From CAZGOM01 sp964542875 (GTDB taxonomy: Bacteria > Planctomycetota > Phycisphaerae > Phycisphaerales > Phycisphaeraceae): DNA of 7,930 bases. The stretch covers positions 1 to 7,930 of the forward strand of contig CAZIWA010000183.1 of the NCBI GenBank assembly GCA_964542875.1, in the 5' to 3' direction. The notes below the pieces were generated by a model that saw only the letters and a program-made list of their open reading frames with translations, was not told the DNA's origin and made no database searches. Made by a program: the position numbers and the translations under genes. Below, piece after piece: positions 1-5,501 of this stretch. Positions within the stretch are counted from its first letter, which is position 1. Every line of letters starts with the position of its first letter.

Positions 1-124
1 TTCGCCGGTGAAGGGGAACCTGTTTAAGGGAATGTTTCATCTGCCACGAATGCAGCACTATTGCTGGCAACTGCTGGAGGGTGTGAAGGCCGGGAAGTAT
101 CCGAAGGTGAGTGGGAAGGTGTGA
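1..124 (+). CDS. C-terminal fragment of an unidentified protein
   Basis: The second reading frame is open from the window edge to a TGA at 122-124 and gives the last 40 residues of a protein. The fragment reads naturally: it contains an aromatic/basic stretch (around MFHLPRMQHYCW) and ends in a lysine-rich tail. Its other frames are closed or meaningless. It is too short to assign to a family, and its start and domains lie outside the window. It runs towards the PhyH-family gene and ends 119 bp before that gene's stop, so the two are convergent. Whether it belongs functionally with the operon cannot be judged. Confidence 0.5.
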   Translation, partial: SPVKGNLFKGMFHLPRMQHYCWQLLEGVKAGKYPKVSGKV

Positions 125-184
125 GATCAAAATCCGGGGATCGCGCGGATGACATGGTCACTCATGTCGAGGACGGGCGATGAT

Positions 185-213
185 GGGGAGCCGGCGGGAC
201 GCCGGCGCTCCCG
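185..213. repeat. GC-rich imperfect hairpin between convergent genes (REP-like)
   Basis: GGGAG at 186-190 pairs with CTCCC at 208-212, and CCGGCG at 191-196 pairs with CGCCGG at 200-205. The loop is three bases (GGA), with a two-base bulge at 206-207, giving an 11-bp stem. It has no T-run on either strand, so it is not a classical intrinsic terminator. It sits between two convergent genes, a common place for extragenic palindromes. The arm composition (CCGGCG...CGCCGG) resembles dispersed extragenic palindromes of GC-rich bacteria. Only one copy is visible here, so calling it a repeat family is inference. Confidence 0.5.
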
Positions 214-243
214 GTGGAAGGCTTTGTCGTGGCGGGGATGCGC

Positions 244-1128
244 TTAGACCATTGGTGCGCCGATGTAGCCCTGGATGTCTTCAGGTGAGACGTCGGCCAG
301 CGGGCGCGGGCTGGGGTGGAGCTTGGTCCACTGTTCCCAGACGGCGGGGCCCTTGACGCCAAGCAGGTACGACCAGAGCCGCCAGCGCAGGTGGCGTTCT
401 TTGTAATAGTCGCTGGGGGACCATGCGGTGCAGGTGTGGTGCATCCGCTGCATGGCTCGGGGCGTGCCGGTGCTGGGGTTGTGGTTCCACGTGGGGCCTG
501 TGGGCTCCTGGGTTCTATCGACGTAGTACTTGACGAGATAACGCATTTTCTGGCTCTTGTTGCGGGTGGCGGAGTGCCAGATGTCGTAATGGGTGATGAC
601 GACGGTGCCTGCGGGTACGGTGAGAGGGAGCTGGCCGCGGATGTTGCCGTAAGCCTGCATCTGGTCGGTGGGGGTGTTTAGCAGGTGGGTGCCGGGGACG
701 ACGTAGGTGGGGCCCATGTCGAGCGTGACTTCCTGAGGGTAATAGAGAAACATGAGGCGGCGTACCTGGAAGTGTCGGGCGTTGACATCGTCCTGGTGCC
801 AGTAGACGCCGCCTTGGTTTGGGCCGTTGGCGTGGCAGTAGCGCCCGAAGATGAAGTAGTTTTCGCCGACGAGGCTGATGGTGGCGCCATGGATGGCGGG
901 GTCATCGAATACTTCCTTGAGGGCGGGGGATTTATCGAGGAGCTCCAGGCCGGTGGGGTCGTTTTCCAGATCGACGTGGATGGTGCCGTTTTTGTTCAGC
1001 TCGGTGCACACGCGCTGATGGACGGAAGGATTCACACCTGGGGTGATGAGGATGTAACCCTTGATGATGAAGTCGATCATCTGCTCGTCGGTGAGGAGCA
1101 GAGGGGATGCTTCGCGGGGATTAGTCAT
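244..1128 (-). CDS. Phytanoyl-CoA dioxygenase (PhyH) family Fe(II)/2-oxoglutarate oxygenase
   Basis: This 294-residue cytosolic protein belongs to the non-haem Fe(II)/2-oxoglutarate oxygenases, which hydroxylate small substrates while decarboxylating 2-oxoglutarate. The double-stranded beta-helix core is visible. The metal ligands are the HxD pair H111/D113 (in YWHQDD) and the distal H185 (in DIWHSA). R196, 11 residues further on, is the expected 2-oxoglutarate anchor. The GPTYVVPGTH segment (139-148) is the typical PhyH turn. The frame is open further upstream to 1413, but that part is low-complexity Pro/Ser/Thr and lies antisense to the preceding gene. The ATG at 1128 is chosen because GAGG lies six bases ahead of it and the core begins shortly after. 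The start overlaps the upstream gene's stop by 8 nt, indicating translational coupling. The substrate cannot be told from sequence; distant homologues act on lipids, amino acids, halogenated compounds and sugars. Confidence 0.88.
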   Translation of the reverse strand: MTNPREASPLLLTDEQMIDFIIKGYILITPGVNPSVHQRVCTELNKNGTIHVDLENDPTGLELLDKSPALKEVFDDPAIHGATISLVGENYFIFGRYCHANGPNQGGVYWHQDDVNARHFQVRRLMFLYYPQEVTLDMGPTYVVPGTHLLNTPTDQMQAYGNIRGQLPLTVPAGTVVITHYDIWHSATRNKSQKMRYLVKYYVDRTQEPTGPTWNHNPSTGTPRAMQRMHHTCTAWSPSDYYKERHLRWRLWSYLLGVKGPAVWEQWTKLHPSPRPLADVSPEDIQGYIGAPMV

Positions 1129-1555
1129 GGTAGACCTCAAGTTTCTGGAGGATGAACTGATAGCCGGGGACGTCGATCTGGCGGTCTTGAACAACGGCTT
1201 TGTAGTCGGGGAATTGGACGATTTGCCAGCCGTCGATGACGGCATCGTGGACGGTGTTGTAGGGGAAGGCGTAGTTGGGGGTGAGGTCGAAAGCGCCGCC
1301 GCCGGGGGTGGGCTCGATGAAGTACATGGCGTGTACGTGGCTGGTGGGCACGGGCAGGGCGGTGTGCGCGTAGAGAAGGCGCTGGCGCACTTTGCCGGAG
1401 GAGGAACCGGCACGCGCGGCGAGGGTGTCCAGCGCGGTGAGGTCTGCCTGGGTGAGTGGGGAGTGGCTGAGCTTGGCGCGGGCCTGGCTGAGCCAGGTTT
1501 GAAGCGCTTGGGCCAGGCCGGATGCGTCGGGCTGGGCTGGGGCTGGATTGGTCAT
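1121..1555 (-). CDS. Hypothetical protein translationally coupled to the PhyH-family gene
   Basis: This encodes 144 residues that I do not recognise. The first 65 or so residues are Ala/Gln/Leu-rich and probably helical. The second half (about 66-144) is richer in aromatic and beta-type residues and looks like a small folded domain: HVHAMYFIEP (74-81), a GGG turn, NYAFPYN, and VIDGWQIVQFPDY. There is no signal peptide, membrane segment or cysteine. ATG at 1555 is chosen because AGGA lies nine bases upstream and a -35/-10 pair is found further upstream. The frame runs on to 1813, but through the presumed promoter. The TAA stop (1123-1121) overlaps the PhyH start in ATGACTAA, so the two proteins are probably made together. 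A partner or substrate-binding role for the oxygenase is possible but unproven. Both genes begin MTNP. Confidence 0.72.
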   Translation of the reverse strand: MTNPAPAQPDASGLAQALQTWLSQARAKLSHSPLTQADLTALDTLAARAGSSSGKVRQRLLYAHTALPVPTSHVHAMYFIEPTPGGGAFDLTPNYAFPYNTVHDAVIDGWQIVQFPDYKAVVQDRQIDVPGYQFILQKLEVYHD

Positions 1556-1643
1556 GTGTGGAGGTCCTGAGCGGGGATTGGGGGGAATTGCGTGTTCGGG
1601 AGGGCATCCATTGCGCGCAGCGGCTGAGGTTTTTGACGCGCTG

Positions 1644-1671
1644 ATGGTATAGACAGGAGGGGGAATGTCAA
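1644..1671 (-). promoter_or_regulatory. Sigma-70-type promoter of the hypothetical/PhyH operon
   Basis: Read on the minus strand, a perfect -35 box TTGACA (1671-1666) is followed after 16 bases by TACCAT (1649-1644), which matches the -10 consensus at four of six positions. Transcription would begin near 1637, leaving a leader of roughly 80 nt before the ATG at 1555. The weak -10 next to a perfect -35 and an overlapping palindrome suggests a regulated promoter. The assignment is by eye from the hexamers and spacing. Confidence 0.5.
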
Positions 1672-1683
1672 AAATATTTTTGA
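1668..1683. promoter_or_regulatory. Perfect 16-bp palindrome overlapping the -35 box (putative operator)
   Basis: TCAAAAATATTTTTGA is identical to its reverse complement over all 16 bases, in an otherwise GC-rich region. Four of its bases (1668-1671) are part of the TTGACA -35 box of the minus-strand operon, so a bound protein would compete with RNA polymerase. This geometry suits a dimeric repressor. The regulator is not encoded in the window and its family cannot be named from the site alone. An AT-rich bend or upstream promoter element is the alternative. Confidence 0.5.
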
Positions 1684-1966
1684 TACCAAATAGTCCATTC
1701 GATTGAGGATCGATTGGTGGAAACGGACGTCGTGACAAGGCTTGAGGCATATTTGCGGTGGCTGGAGATTGGGCTGTCCCACAGAGGGAAATGGCTGTGC
1801 ATGCGCCTGTCATTTTTGGTTTAAATGCTGAGAAATTATGTTTTGTCCCAGAGTGAATTGATGGTTGGGAGGGCTAAAAAAACATTGTGCGGGGTGAGGT
1901 TGAGCATTAACATCTGGGGACACGTCGTCCGAGTCAGGTTTCTTTAATTGATGTGCCAAATATAGC

Positions 1967-1973
1967 AAGGAGG
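1967..1973 (+). promoter_or_regulatory. Strong ribosome binding site deciding a TTG start
   Basis: AAGGAGG is followed by a six-base spacer and then TTG at 1980. The only upstream in-frame candidate, GTG at 1953, has no purine-rich sequence ahead of it. The site therefore fixes the start of the prepilin-like protein at 1980. Confidence 0.8.
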
Positions 1974-1979
1974 GGAATC

Positions 1980-2846
1980 TTGAAACCCCGTCGAAATTGG
2001 AAATCCGCATTTTCCCTGGTTGAGCTGCTGGTGGTGATCACAATTCTTTCGGTGCTGGTGTCGCTGCTATTGCCGTCGCTGGGACGCGGGCGAGAGCAGG
2101 CCCGGCGTGTGCTGTGCATGACGAATCAGAAGCAGATGTATCTGACATTTTCGGTGTATGCGTCGGACAACAAGGAGTATCTGCCGTCGGGGAGCTTTTA
2201 TGGGTTGCAGTCGATCGATTACAGCCAGGGGCCGCTGCTGTACAACGAATACAACGTGACGGCGAAGATGATCAATTGCCCGTCAGCGCCGAGCATCAAG
2301 GAGGGCGGGAGCTGGGGCGATGGAGATCCGCTTAGCAACTACATGTGGAGGCCGATGCTGCCGGGCATTCAGCCTGGAGGGGGGATTGCGCGGACGGACA
2401 TGAGCTTTATCGGGTACAGCTATTTTGGAGGTTATTCGGATTGTGATTTGTATGACTACGGGATTCCGCCGAACCCGGCGATATCAGGCATTCCCAATGA
2501 CAATGCGGTTTGGTACGGGTGGACGAGAAGATGGGGGCTTTTGCCGATCCTGGACCGGATCGGGCCGACGGTGAAACAGAACAGCACGTATGCGTTTCGG
2601 TATGACCCGCCTTCGGGCCGGCCTTTGATCTGGGACCCGACGTGGAAGGCGGGCACGGCGGGGGACAATTGGCGAGGGATCTCGCCGGTGTCCAACCATC
2701 GTGGGAATCTGCCGGAACTGGGCGGCGGCGAGGGCGGGAATTTCGTCTACGCCGACGGACATGGACAGTGGTCCAAGAATGAGGACCTGACCGTGCCGTT
2801 TGTGGGCGGGCAAGGCGGGCAGTTTCATTACATGAAGGCGAATTGA
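1980..2846 (+). CDS. Prepilin-type N-terminal cleavage/methylation domain protein (DUF1559-like)
   Basis: This 288-residue pseudopilin-like protein belongs to the group expanded in Planctomycetes and Verrucomicrobia. After a short basic leader (KPRRNWK), the type IV pilin signature is AFSLVELL. Prepilin peptidase would cut between A10 and F11, and E15 is the conserved fifth residue of the mature protein. The hydrophobic helix spans about 11-32, followed by the usual basic/alpha stretch (GRGREQARRVLCMTNQKQM). C100 lies in a CPSAP motif typical of the group. The C-terminus carries GGNFVYADGH, but the preceding His (H240) lies 18 residues before D259-G260, not nine. -1 is Ala where Gly is usual. 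It is expected at the inner membrane/periplasm, in a type II secretion- or pilus-like assembly. No assembly genes are nearby, and it has its own terminator, so it appears monocistronic. Confidence 0.87.
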   Translation: MKPRRNWKSAFSLVELLVVITILSVLVSLLLPSLGRGREQARRVLCMTNQKQMYLTFSVYASDNKEYLPSGSFYGLQSIDYSQGPLLYNEYNVTAKMINCPSAPSIKEGGSWGDGDPLSNYMWRPMLPGIQPGGGIARTDMSFIGYSYFGGYSDCDLYDYGIPPNPAISGIPNDNAVWYGWTRRWGLLPILDRIGPTVKQNSTYAFRYDPPSGRPLIWDPTWKAGTAGDNWRGISPVSNHRGNLPELGGGEGGNFVYADGHGQWSKNEDLTVPFVGGQGGQFHYMKAN

Positions 2847-2897
2847 GGGCGGAGGGATTTAGGACTTCAAATTTATGAATTGCGATTTCTGAATCAC

Positions 2898-2922
2898 AAG
2901 AGCCCGAAACCGGGCTCTTTTT
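2898..2922 (+). terminator. Intrinsic terminator of the prepilin-like gene
   Basis: AAGAGCCCG (2898-2906) pairs perfectly with CGGGCTCTT (2911-2919) around an AAAC loop, giving a 9-bp stem that runs into five T residues (2918-2922). It begins 51 bp after the prepilin-like gene stop. Confidence 0.92.
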
Positions 2923-2963
2923 CATTTTTGATGAGAAGAAGGAGAGGCGACATGTGATTAGCA

Positions 2964-2977
2964 TCAAAATATTTTCA
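2964..2977. promoter_or_regulatory. Second AAAATATTTT palindrome core upstream of a gene
   Basis: TCAAAATATTTTCA contains a perfect 10-bp palindrome (AAAATATTTT) and resembles the longer site at 1668-1683. It lies between the terminator and the next plus-strand gene, about 40 bp ahead of a TATAAT box. It may be a related protein-binding site or simply an AT-rich upstream element. Confidence 0.25.
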
Positions 2978-2994
2978 AAAACCGGTCAAGATTT

Positions 2995-3024
2995 TTATTG
3001 GTTTCCGGTGTGATTTTTTATAAT
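2995..3024 (+). promoter_or_regulatory. Possible promoter of the unrecognised gene at 3045
   Basis: A perfect -10 box TATAAT lies at 3019-3024. A weak -35 (TTATTG, 2995-3000) lies 18 bases ahead. If used, transcription would start near 3031, leaving a leader of only about 14 nt before TTG 3045 and excluding the GGAGGG at 3025-3030 from the transcript. The -10 match is exact, but the layout is odd, so confidence is modest. Confidence 0.4.
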
Positions 3025-3044
3025 GGAGGGACGTCGGCATTGCG

Positions 3045-3746
3045 TTGATCATTGCGCACCTCTTGCCCAAGGGAAACCCACCCGAATTGCCCACCCTCAA
3101 CACGAATATCCCGCGTTTCTACTGCTTGCTCAGGAAGGAATTTCTTTATGACCAGCAGTCGCATCACGGTGAGTTCGTCAAGGTGTGTGCGTACGGCGCG
3201 GCTTCGATTTACGGACGGGCGCTTGGGTTTCATGTGGTGACGGAAGAGGGAGCGGCCATCAACCGCTTGCCGATCCATGCGCTGTGCCACAAAGCTGAAG
3301 CGCCGAAGGTGCCGCTTGATTGGCTGCAGTTCTGGGATTGCTTCAGCTATGAGGTGACTGCGATCATTTATGACAGGCTGGCGGATGCCCGGGTGCGGCT
3401 GCGCATGAAGGACGGGACGTTTGAAGGAGGGCAGTACCTGTTCACCCTGGACTGGTACGGCCATGAAGACGCGGAAGAAGCAGGCGACGGCGGCAACAAG
3501 TGCGCGCATGTGATCGCGCTGGACAATGGAAACTTCGCAGCGCAGCCCAACAACCGGCTGCAATGGTTTTGCCCTGCGTTCATCACGCCGTTTAAGCAGA
3601 AGCCGGATTATGTGACCAACACCCACGTGTGGAAGGTGGAGCGGGAGACGGAAACCACCAGCGGGTATTTTTACGATGAAGTGGCGGGCGCGGGCGCACA
3701 ACGGCCCAGCCCTGTGCGGCTGCACGTGAAGGGGATGCGGTTTTAG
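3045..3746 (+). CDS. Hypothetical protein with non-ATG start
   Basis: This encodes about 233 residues that I do not recognise. The sequence looks like a genuine soluble protein: it is rich in Trp, Tyr, Phe and Cys, with motif-like stretches such as LPIHALCHKAEAP, WLQFWDCFSYE, FTLDWYGHEDAEEAGDGG, and KCAHVIALDNGNFAAQPNN. There is no signal peptide or membrane helix. The start is uncertain: an in-frame TAA lies at 3021, and the first in-frame ATG comes only about residue 119. The candidates are TTG 3045 (15 bases after GGAGG) or the rare ATT at 3039 (nine bases after it). The minus strand is also open across the same stretch, but its product has the Arg/His-rich look of a shadow. The gene sits alone between a terminator and a convergent tRNA. 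Function is unknown. Confidence 0.68.
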   Translation: MIIAHLLPKGNPPELPTLNTNIPRFYCLLRKEFLYDQQSHHGEFVKVCAYGAASIYGRALGFHVVTEEGAAINRLPIHALCHKAEAPKVPLDWLQFWDCFSYEVTAIIYDRLADARVRLRMKDGTFEGGQYLFTLDWYGHEDAEEAGDGGNKCAHVIALDNGNFAAQPNNRLQWFCPAFITPFKQKPDYVTNTHVWKVERETETTSGYFYDEVAGAGAQRPSPVRLHVKGMRF

Positions 3747-3759
3747 ATTTGGGCGGGAA

Positions 3760-3831
3760 TAGGAGCGGTCGGGGTCGAACCGACGACCAAGGAATTATGA
3801 GCTCCCTGCTCTACCACTGAGCTACGCTCCC
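3760..3831 (-). tRNA. tRNA-Met (anticodon CAT)
   Basis: On the minus strand the cloverleaf is complete. The acceptor stem GGGAGCG pairs with CGCTCCT (one G-U at the end), followed by discriminator A. The D arm is GCTC...GAGC. The anticodon stem is GGGAG/TTCCT with loop CTCATAA (CAT at 3799-3797). The T arm is GTCGG/CCGAC around TTCGACC. CCA is not encoded. The initiator-type run of three G-C pairs in the anticodon stem is absent, so this is elongator-type. A tRNA-Ile2 read as CAU after lysidine modification cannot be fully excluded. A possible -10 (TAGAAT, 3849-3844) lies 12 bases upstream with no clear -35. Confidence 0.93.
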
Positions 3832-3938
3832 GCGTGGGCCAGGATTCTAACGCATTGCGCTTGAGCCCGGGGTTCGCATTTTAACATTCGTGATGAGCGA
3901 CAGGATTAGCTTTTGCGCACCTGGGTTTGCTTTTCGGG

Positions 3939-3944
3939 GATAAT
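3939..3944 (+). promoter_or_regulatory. Possible -10 box for the DUF1851/ATP-grasp pair
   Basis: GATAAT matches the -10 consensus at five of six positions. It lies 56 bases before the ATG at 4001, in a stretch that also separates the pair from the divergent tRNA-Met gene. No good -35 hexamer stands at the right distance, so the call is tentative. Confidence 0.3.
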
Positions 3945-4000
3945 CTGCGCAGTGGCATCACGCGATGTGGTGTGAACGCATCGGTACCTAGAGGGCGACA

Positions 4001-4441
4001 ATGAAGATCACGTTGAAGGAATTGCTGGTGTCGGCGCATGGTGTGGATACCGAAGCGCTGCTGGAGGATTGGCGGTGGCTGGTGGGGCACGGCATGGCGG
4101 TGGTGCTGATCACCGCCATGGGGGATTTGTTCCTGGTGGATACCGATGGGCGGGTTTATTGGCTACGGGCGTGCATCGGGGAGTTATTTTTTGCGGGCAG
4201 CAGTTTGAAAGAGTTTAAGGCCAGTGCGCAGGAGATGGAGAATGCCAAGAAGTGGTTTATGCCGCATGTGGTGGGGCAATTGATGGAGGTGGGGATGACG
4301 CTGGGGCCGGGCAAGTGCTACACATTCATCAAGCCGCCTTCACTGGGAGGCGAGTTTGAGATCGAGAACATCGAAGTGGCGAGCCTGAGGGTGCACTTTG
4401 GCATGATGGGGAAGATCCATGAGAAGTTGAAGAAGGGGTGA
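4001..4441 (+). CDS. DUF1851 / T6SS immunity protein Tdi1 C-terminal-domain-like protein
   Basis: This 146-residue soluble protein resembles the DUF1851/Tdi1-C family (Pfam T6SS_Tdi1_C). The family is named for Tdi1, which protects Agrobacterium against the type VI DNase effector Tde1, but it also occurs as orphan genes. Family-like features are GDLFLVDTDGRVYWL (41-55), a short acidic/Gly segment (ACIGELFFAGSS), an EF helix near 71, and the C-terminal block CYTFIKPPSLGGEFEIENIE (106-125), followed by a HFGMMGKIHEKL helix. Recognition is from motif memory, not from a search. GAGGG lies five bases ahead of the ATG. The stop overlaps a possible GTG of the following ATP-grasp gene (GTGA, 4438-4441), so the two are probably one transcript. 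No cognate toxin or type VI component is in the window, so an immunity role is not established. Confidence 0.68.
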   Translation: MKITLKELLVSAHGVDTEALLEDWRWLVGHGMAVVLITAMGDLFLVDTDGRVYWLRACIGELFFAGSSLKEFKASAQEMENAKKWFMPHVVGQLMEVGMTLGPGKCYTFIKPPSLGGEFEIENIEVASLRVHFGMMGKIHEKLKKG

Positions 4442-4494
4442 ATGGGATAGTGAGATTTGTCGTTTTGGTTCCGTTGTTTCCGGGAGTGCAGGTT

Positions 4495-5328
4495 ATGGAA
4501 TCATTCAAGCTGGCTTGTGTTGAAGAGACGCTTTGGCTGGTAACGCAGCCGACAGGCGTGGGTGTGTATGACTTTCAGTTCGACCGTTATTTTGAGTGCC
4601 GGCATCCATTAAGGCTGGAGCGTCCGGTGCTGGCGGTGGCGCGGATGGGTGCCGCACAGGATTATCTGGCCAGGTATCGAGCATTTGCGGAGATTGGGAT
4701 TCAACTGATTCACACGCATGAGGAATATGAGCGCACCAGCGAGTTTCCCAATTGGTACCCGCTGCTGGCGGATGTGACGCCGCGGAGCGTGTGGTTTGAA
4801 GGACCGGTTTCGGCCCGGGAAGTGGAACAGCATTTTACATGGCCGGTGTTTGTCAAAGGACATCGACAGACCAACCGGCACCGCCGCGATCAGGCAATCA
4901 TCACCTCGGCGGAGAAATTCGATGCGCTCATGTTGCAATGGCGGGCGGAGCCAATCCTCGGATGGCAGAAGGTGATCTGTCGCGAGTTTCTTCCGTTGGA
5001 ACCGGTAGGCGTCAGCAATGGTGTGACACTGCCCAAGAGCTATGAGTTTCGGACGTTTTGCTGGAAGGGCCAATGTGTGGGCATGGGTGCTTATTGGTAC
5101 AGCGAGACATATAAACCGACAGATGCGGAGGCAACGGAAATCACTCGTCTGGCGGAGTTGGCGGCGACGCGGCTGAGCGTGCCGTTTCTGGTGGTGGATA
5201 TCGCGCGAACCGTGGCGGGGCGGTGGATTGTAGTTGAGGTTAACGACGGGCAGGATTCGGGATACGCGGCGATCAAGCCGATGATGTTGTGGCGGCGGAT
5301 TTTGGATTTGGAGAAGGGCCGAACATAA
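4495..5328 (+). CDS. ATP-grasp domain protein, R2K clade-like
   Basis: This 277-residue protein has an ATP-grasp ligase layout. The N-terminal ~105 residues form a pre-ATP-grasp region. A VFVKG strand-turn (118-122) carries candidate nucleotide-binding lysine K121. ICREFLPL (161-168) and KSYEFRTF (181-188, E184/R186) supply acidic and basic core residues. VVDIAR (233-238) leads to the Mg-binding EVNDG (248-252). This order matches the R2K clade (DUF4343-type), proposed in published comparative work to ligate peptides or amino acids to proteins and linked to phage and type VI conflict. Reaction and target are unknown here. ATG 4495 is preferred because GGGAG lies eight bases ahead. GTG 4438 (overlapping the previous stop) or GTG 4450 would add 19 or 15 mostly hydrophobic residues. 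It is almost certainly cotranscribed with the DUF1851-like gene. Confidence 0.82.
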   Translation: MESFKLACVEETLWLVTQPTGVGVYDFQFDRYFECRHPLRLERPVLAVARMGAAQDYLARYRAFAEIGIQLIHTHEEYERTSEFPNWYPLLADVTPRSVWFEGPVSAREVEQHFTWPVFVKGHRQTNRHRRDQAIITSAEKFDALMLQWRAEPILGWQKVICREFLPLEPVGVSNGVTLPKSYEFRTFCWKGQCVGMGAYWYSETYKPTDAEATEITRLAELAATRLSVPFLVVDIARTVAGRWIVVEVNDGQDSGYAAIKPMMLWRRILDLEKGRT

Positions 5329-5501
5329 GGCATAGATGCAGGACCGATTTTGGCGAGGGTGAGTTTGGATTAGTCGGGTTTGTTTTGGGGTATTGGGTAT
5401 GGCGCGGTGGGCCTCACGGACACGGCCGCACCCAACAGGATGTGCATCGGGAGGCGGGGTGCTTTACACTGGTTCTCTGGTTCCCACCCCGCAGAGTTCC
5501 C

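Larger units (their letters stand above)
1556..1979. other. Divergent intergenic region of 424 bp
   Basis: This stretch separates the minus-strand oxygenase operon from the plus-strand prepilin-like gene. Open frames in it lack a ribosome binding site and plausible protein composition. The part near 1640-1690 holds the operon promoter and palindrome described separately. The rest is more AT-rich and patchy, including an A-run at 1877-1883. A short inverted repeat CTGT-CCC-ACAG lies near 1775. No convincing promoter for the prepilin-like gene was found, and no RNA gene was seen. Confidence 0.6.

Noticed and set aside
1129..1413. Upstream extension of the PhyH-family frame (95 codons)
   Set aside because: It is Pro/Ser/Thr low complexity, lies over the preceding gene in another frame, and the ATG at 1128 has a good ribosome binding site.
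316..1570. Plus-strand open frames opposite the PhyH operon (121, 156 and 169 codons)
   Set aside because: They are Gly/Val/Asp-rich antisense shadows with no ribosome binding site and no motifs.
1556..1813. Upstream extension of the 144-residue hypothetical protein
   Set aside because: It would cross the predicted promoter and palindrome, and the product shows no folded-domain character; ATG 1555 has an AGGA at good spacing.
3018..3725. Minus-strand open frame of 235 codons antisense to the hypothetical gene at 3045
   Set aside because: Its product is Arg/His/Pro-rich without motifs, lacks a ribosome binding site, and mirrors the plus-strand coding frame; the plus-strand product has a far more protein-like composition.
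5406..5432. Hairpin GGTGGGCC / GGCC-G-CACC upstream of the HPP gene
   Set aside because: The 8-bp stem has a bulge and a 10-base loop, with no T-run and no known riboswitch features; it could be chance in GC-rich DNA.
5289..5501. N-terminal extension of the HPP-family frame
   Set aside because: It overlaps the end of the ATP-grasp gene, does not resemble the family, and the family core begins just after ATG 5502.
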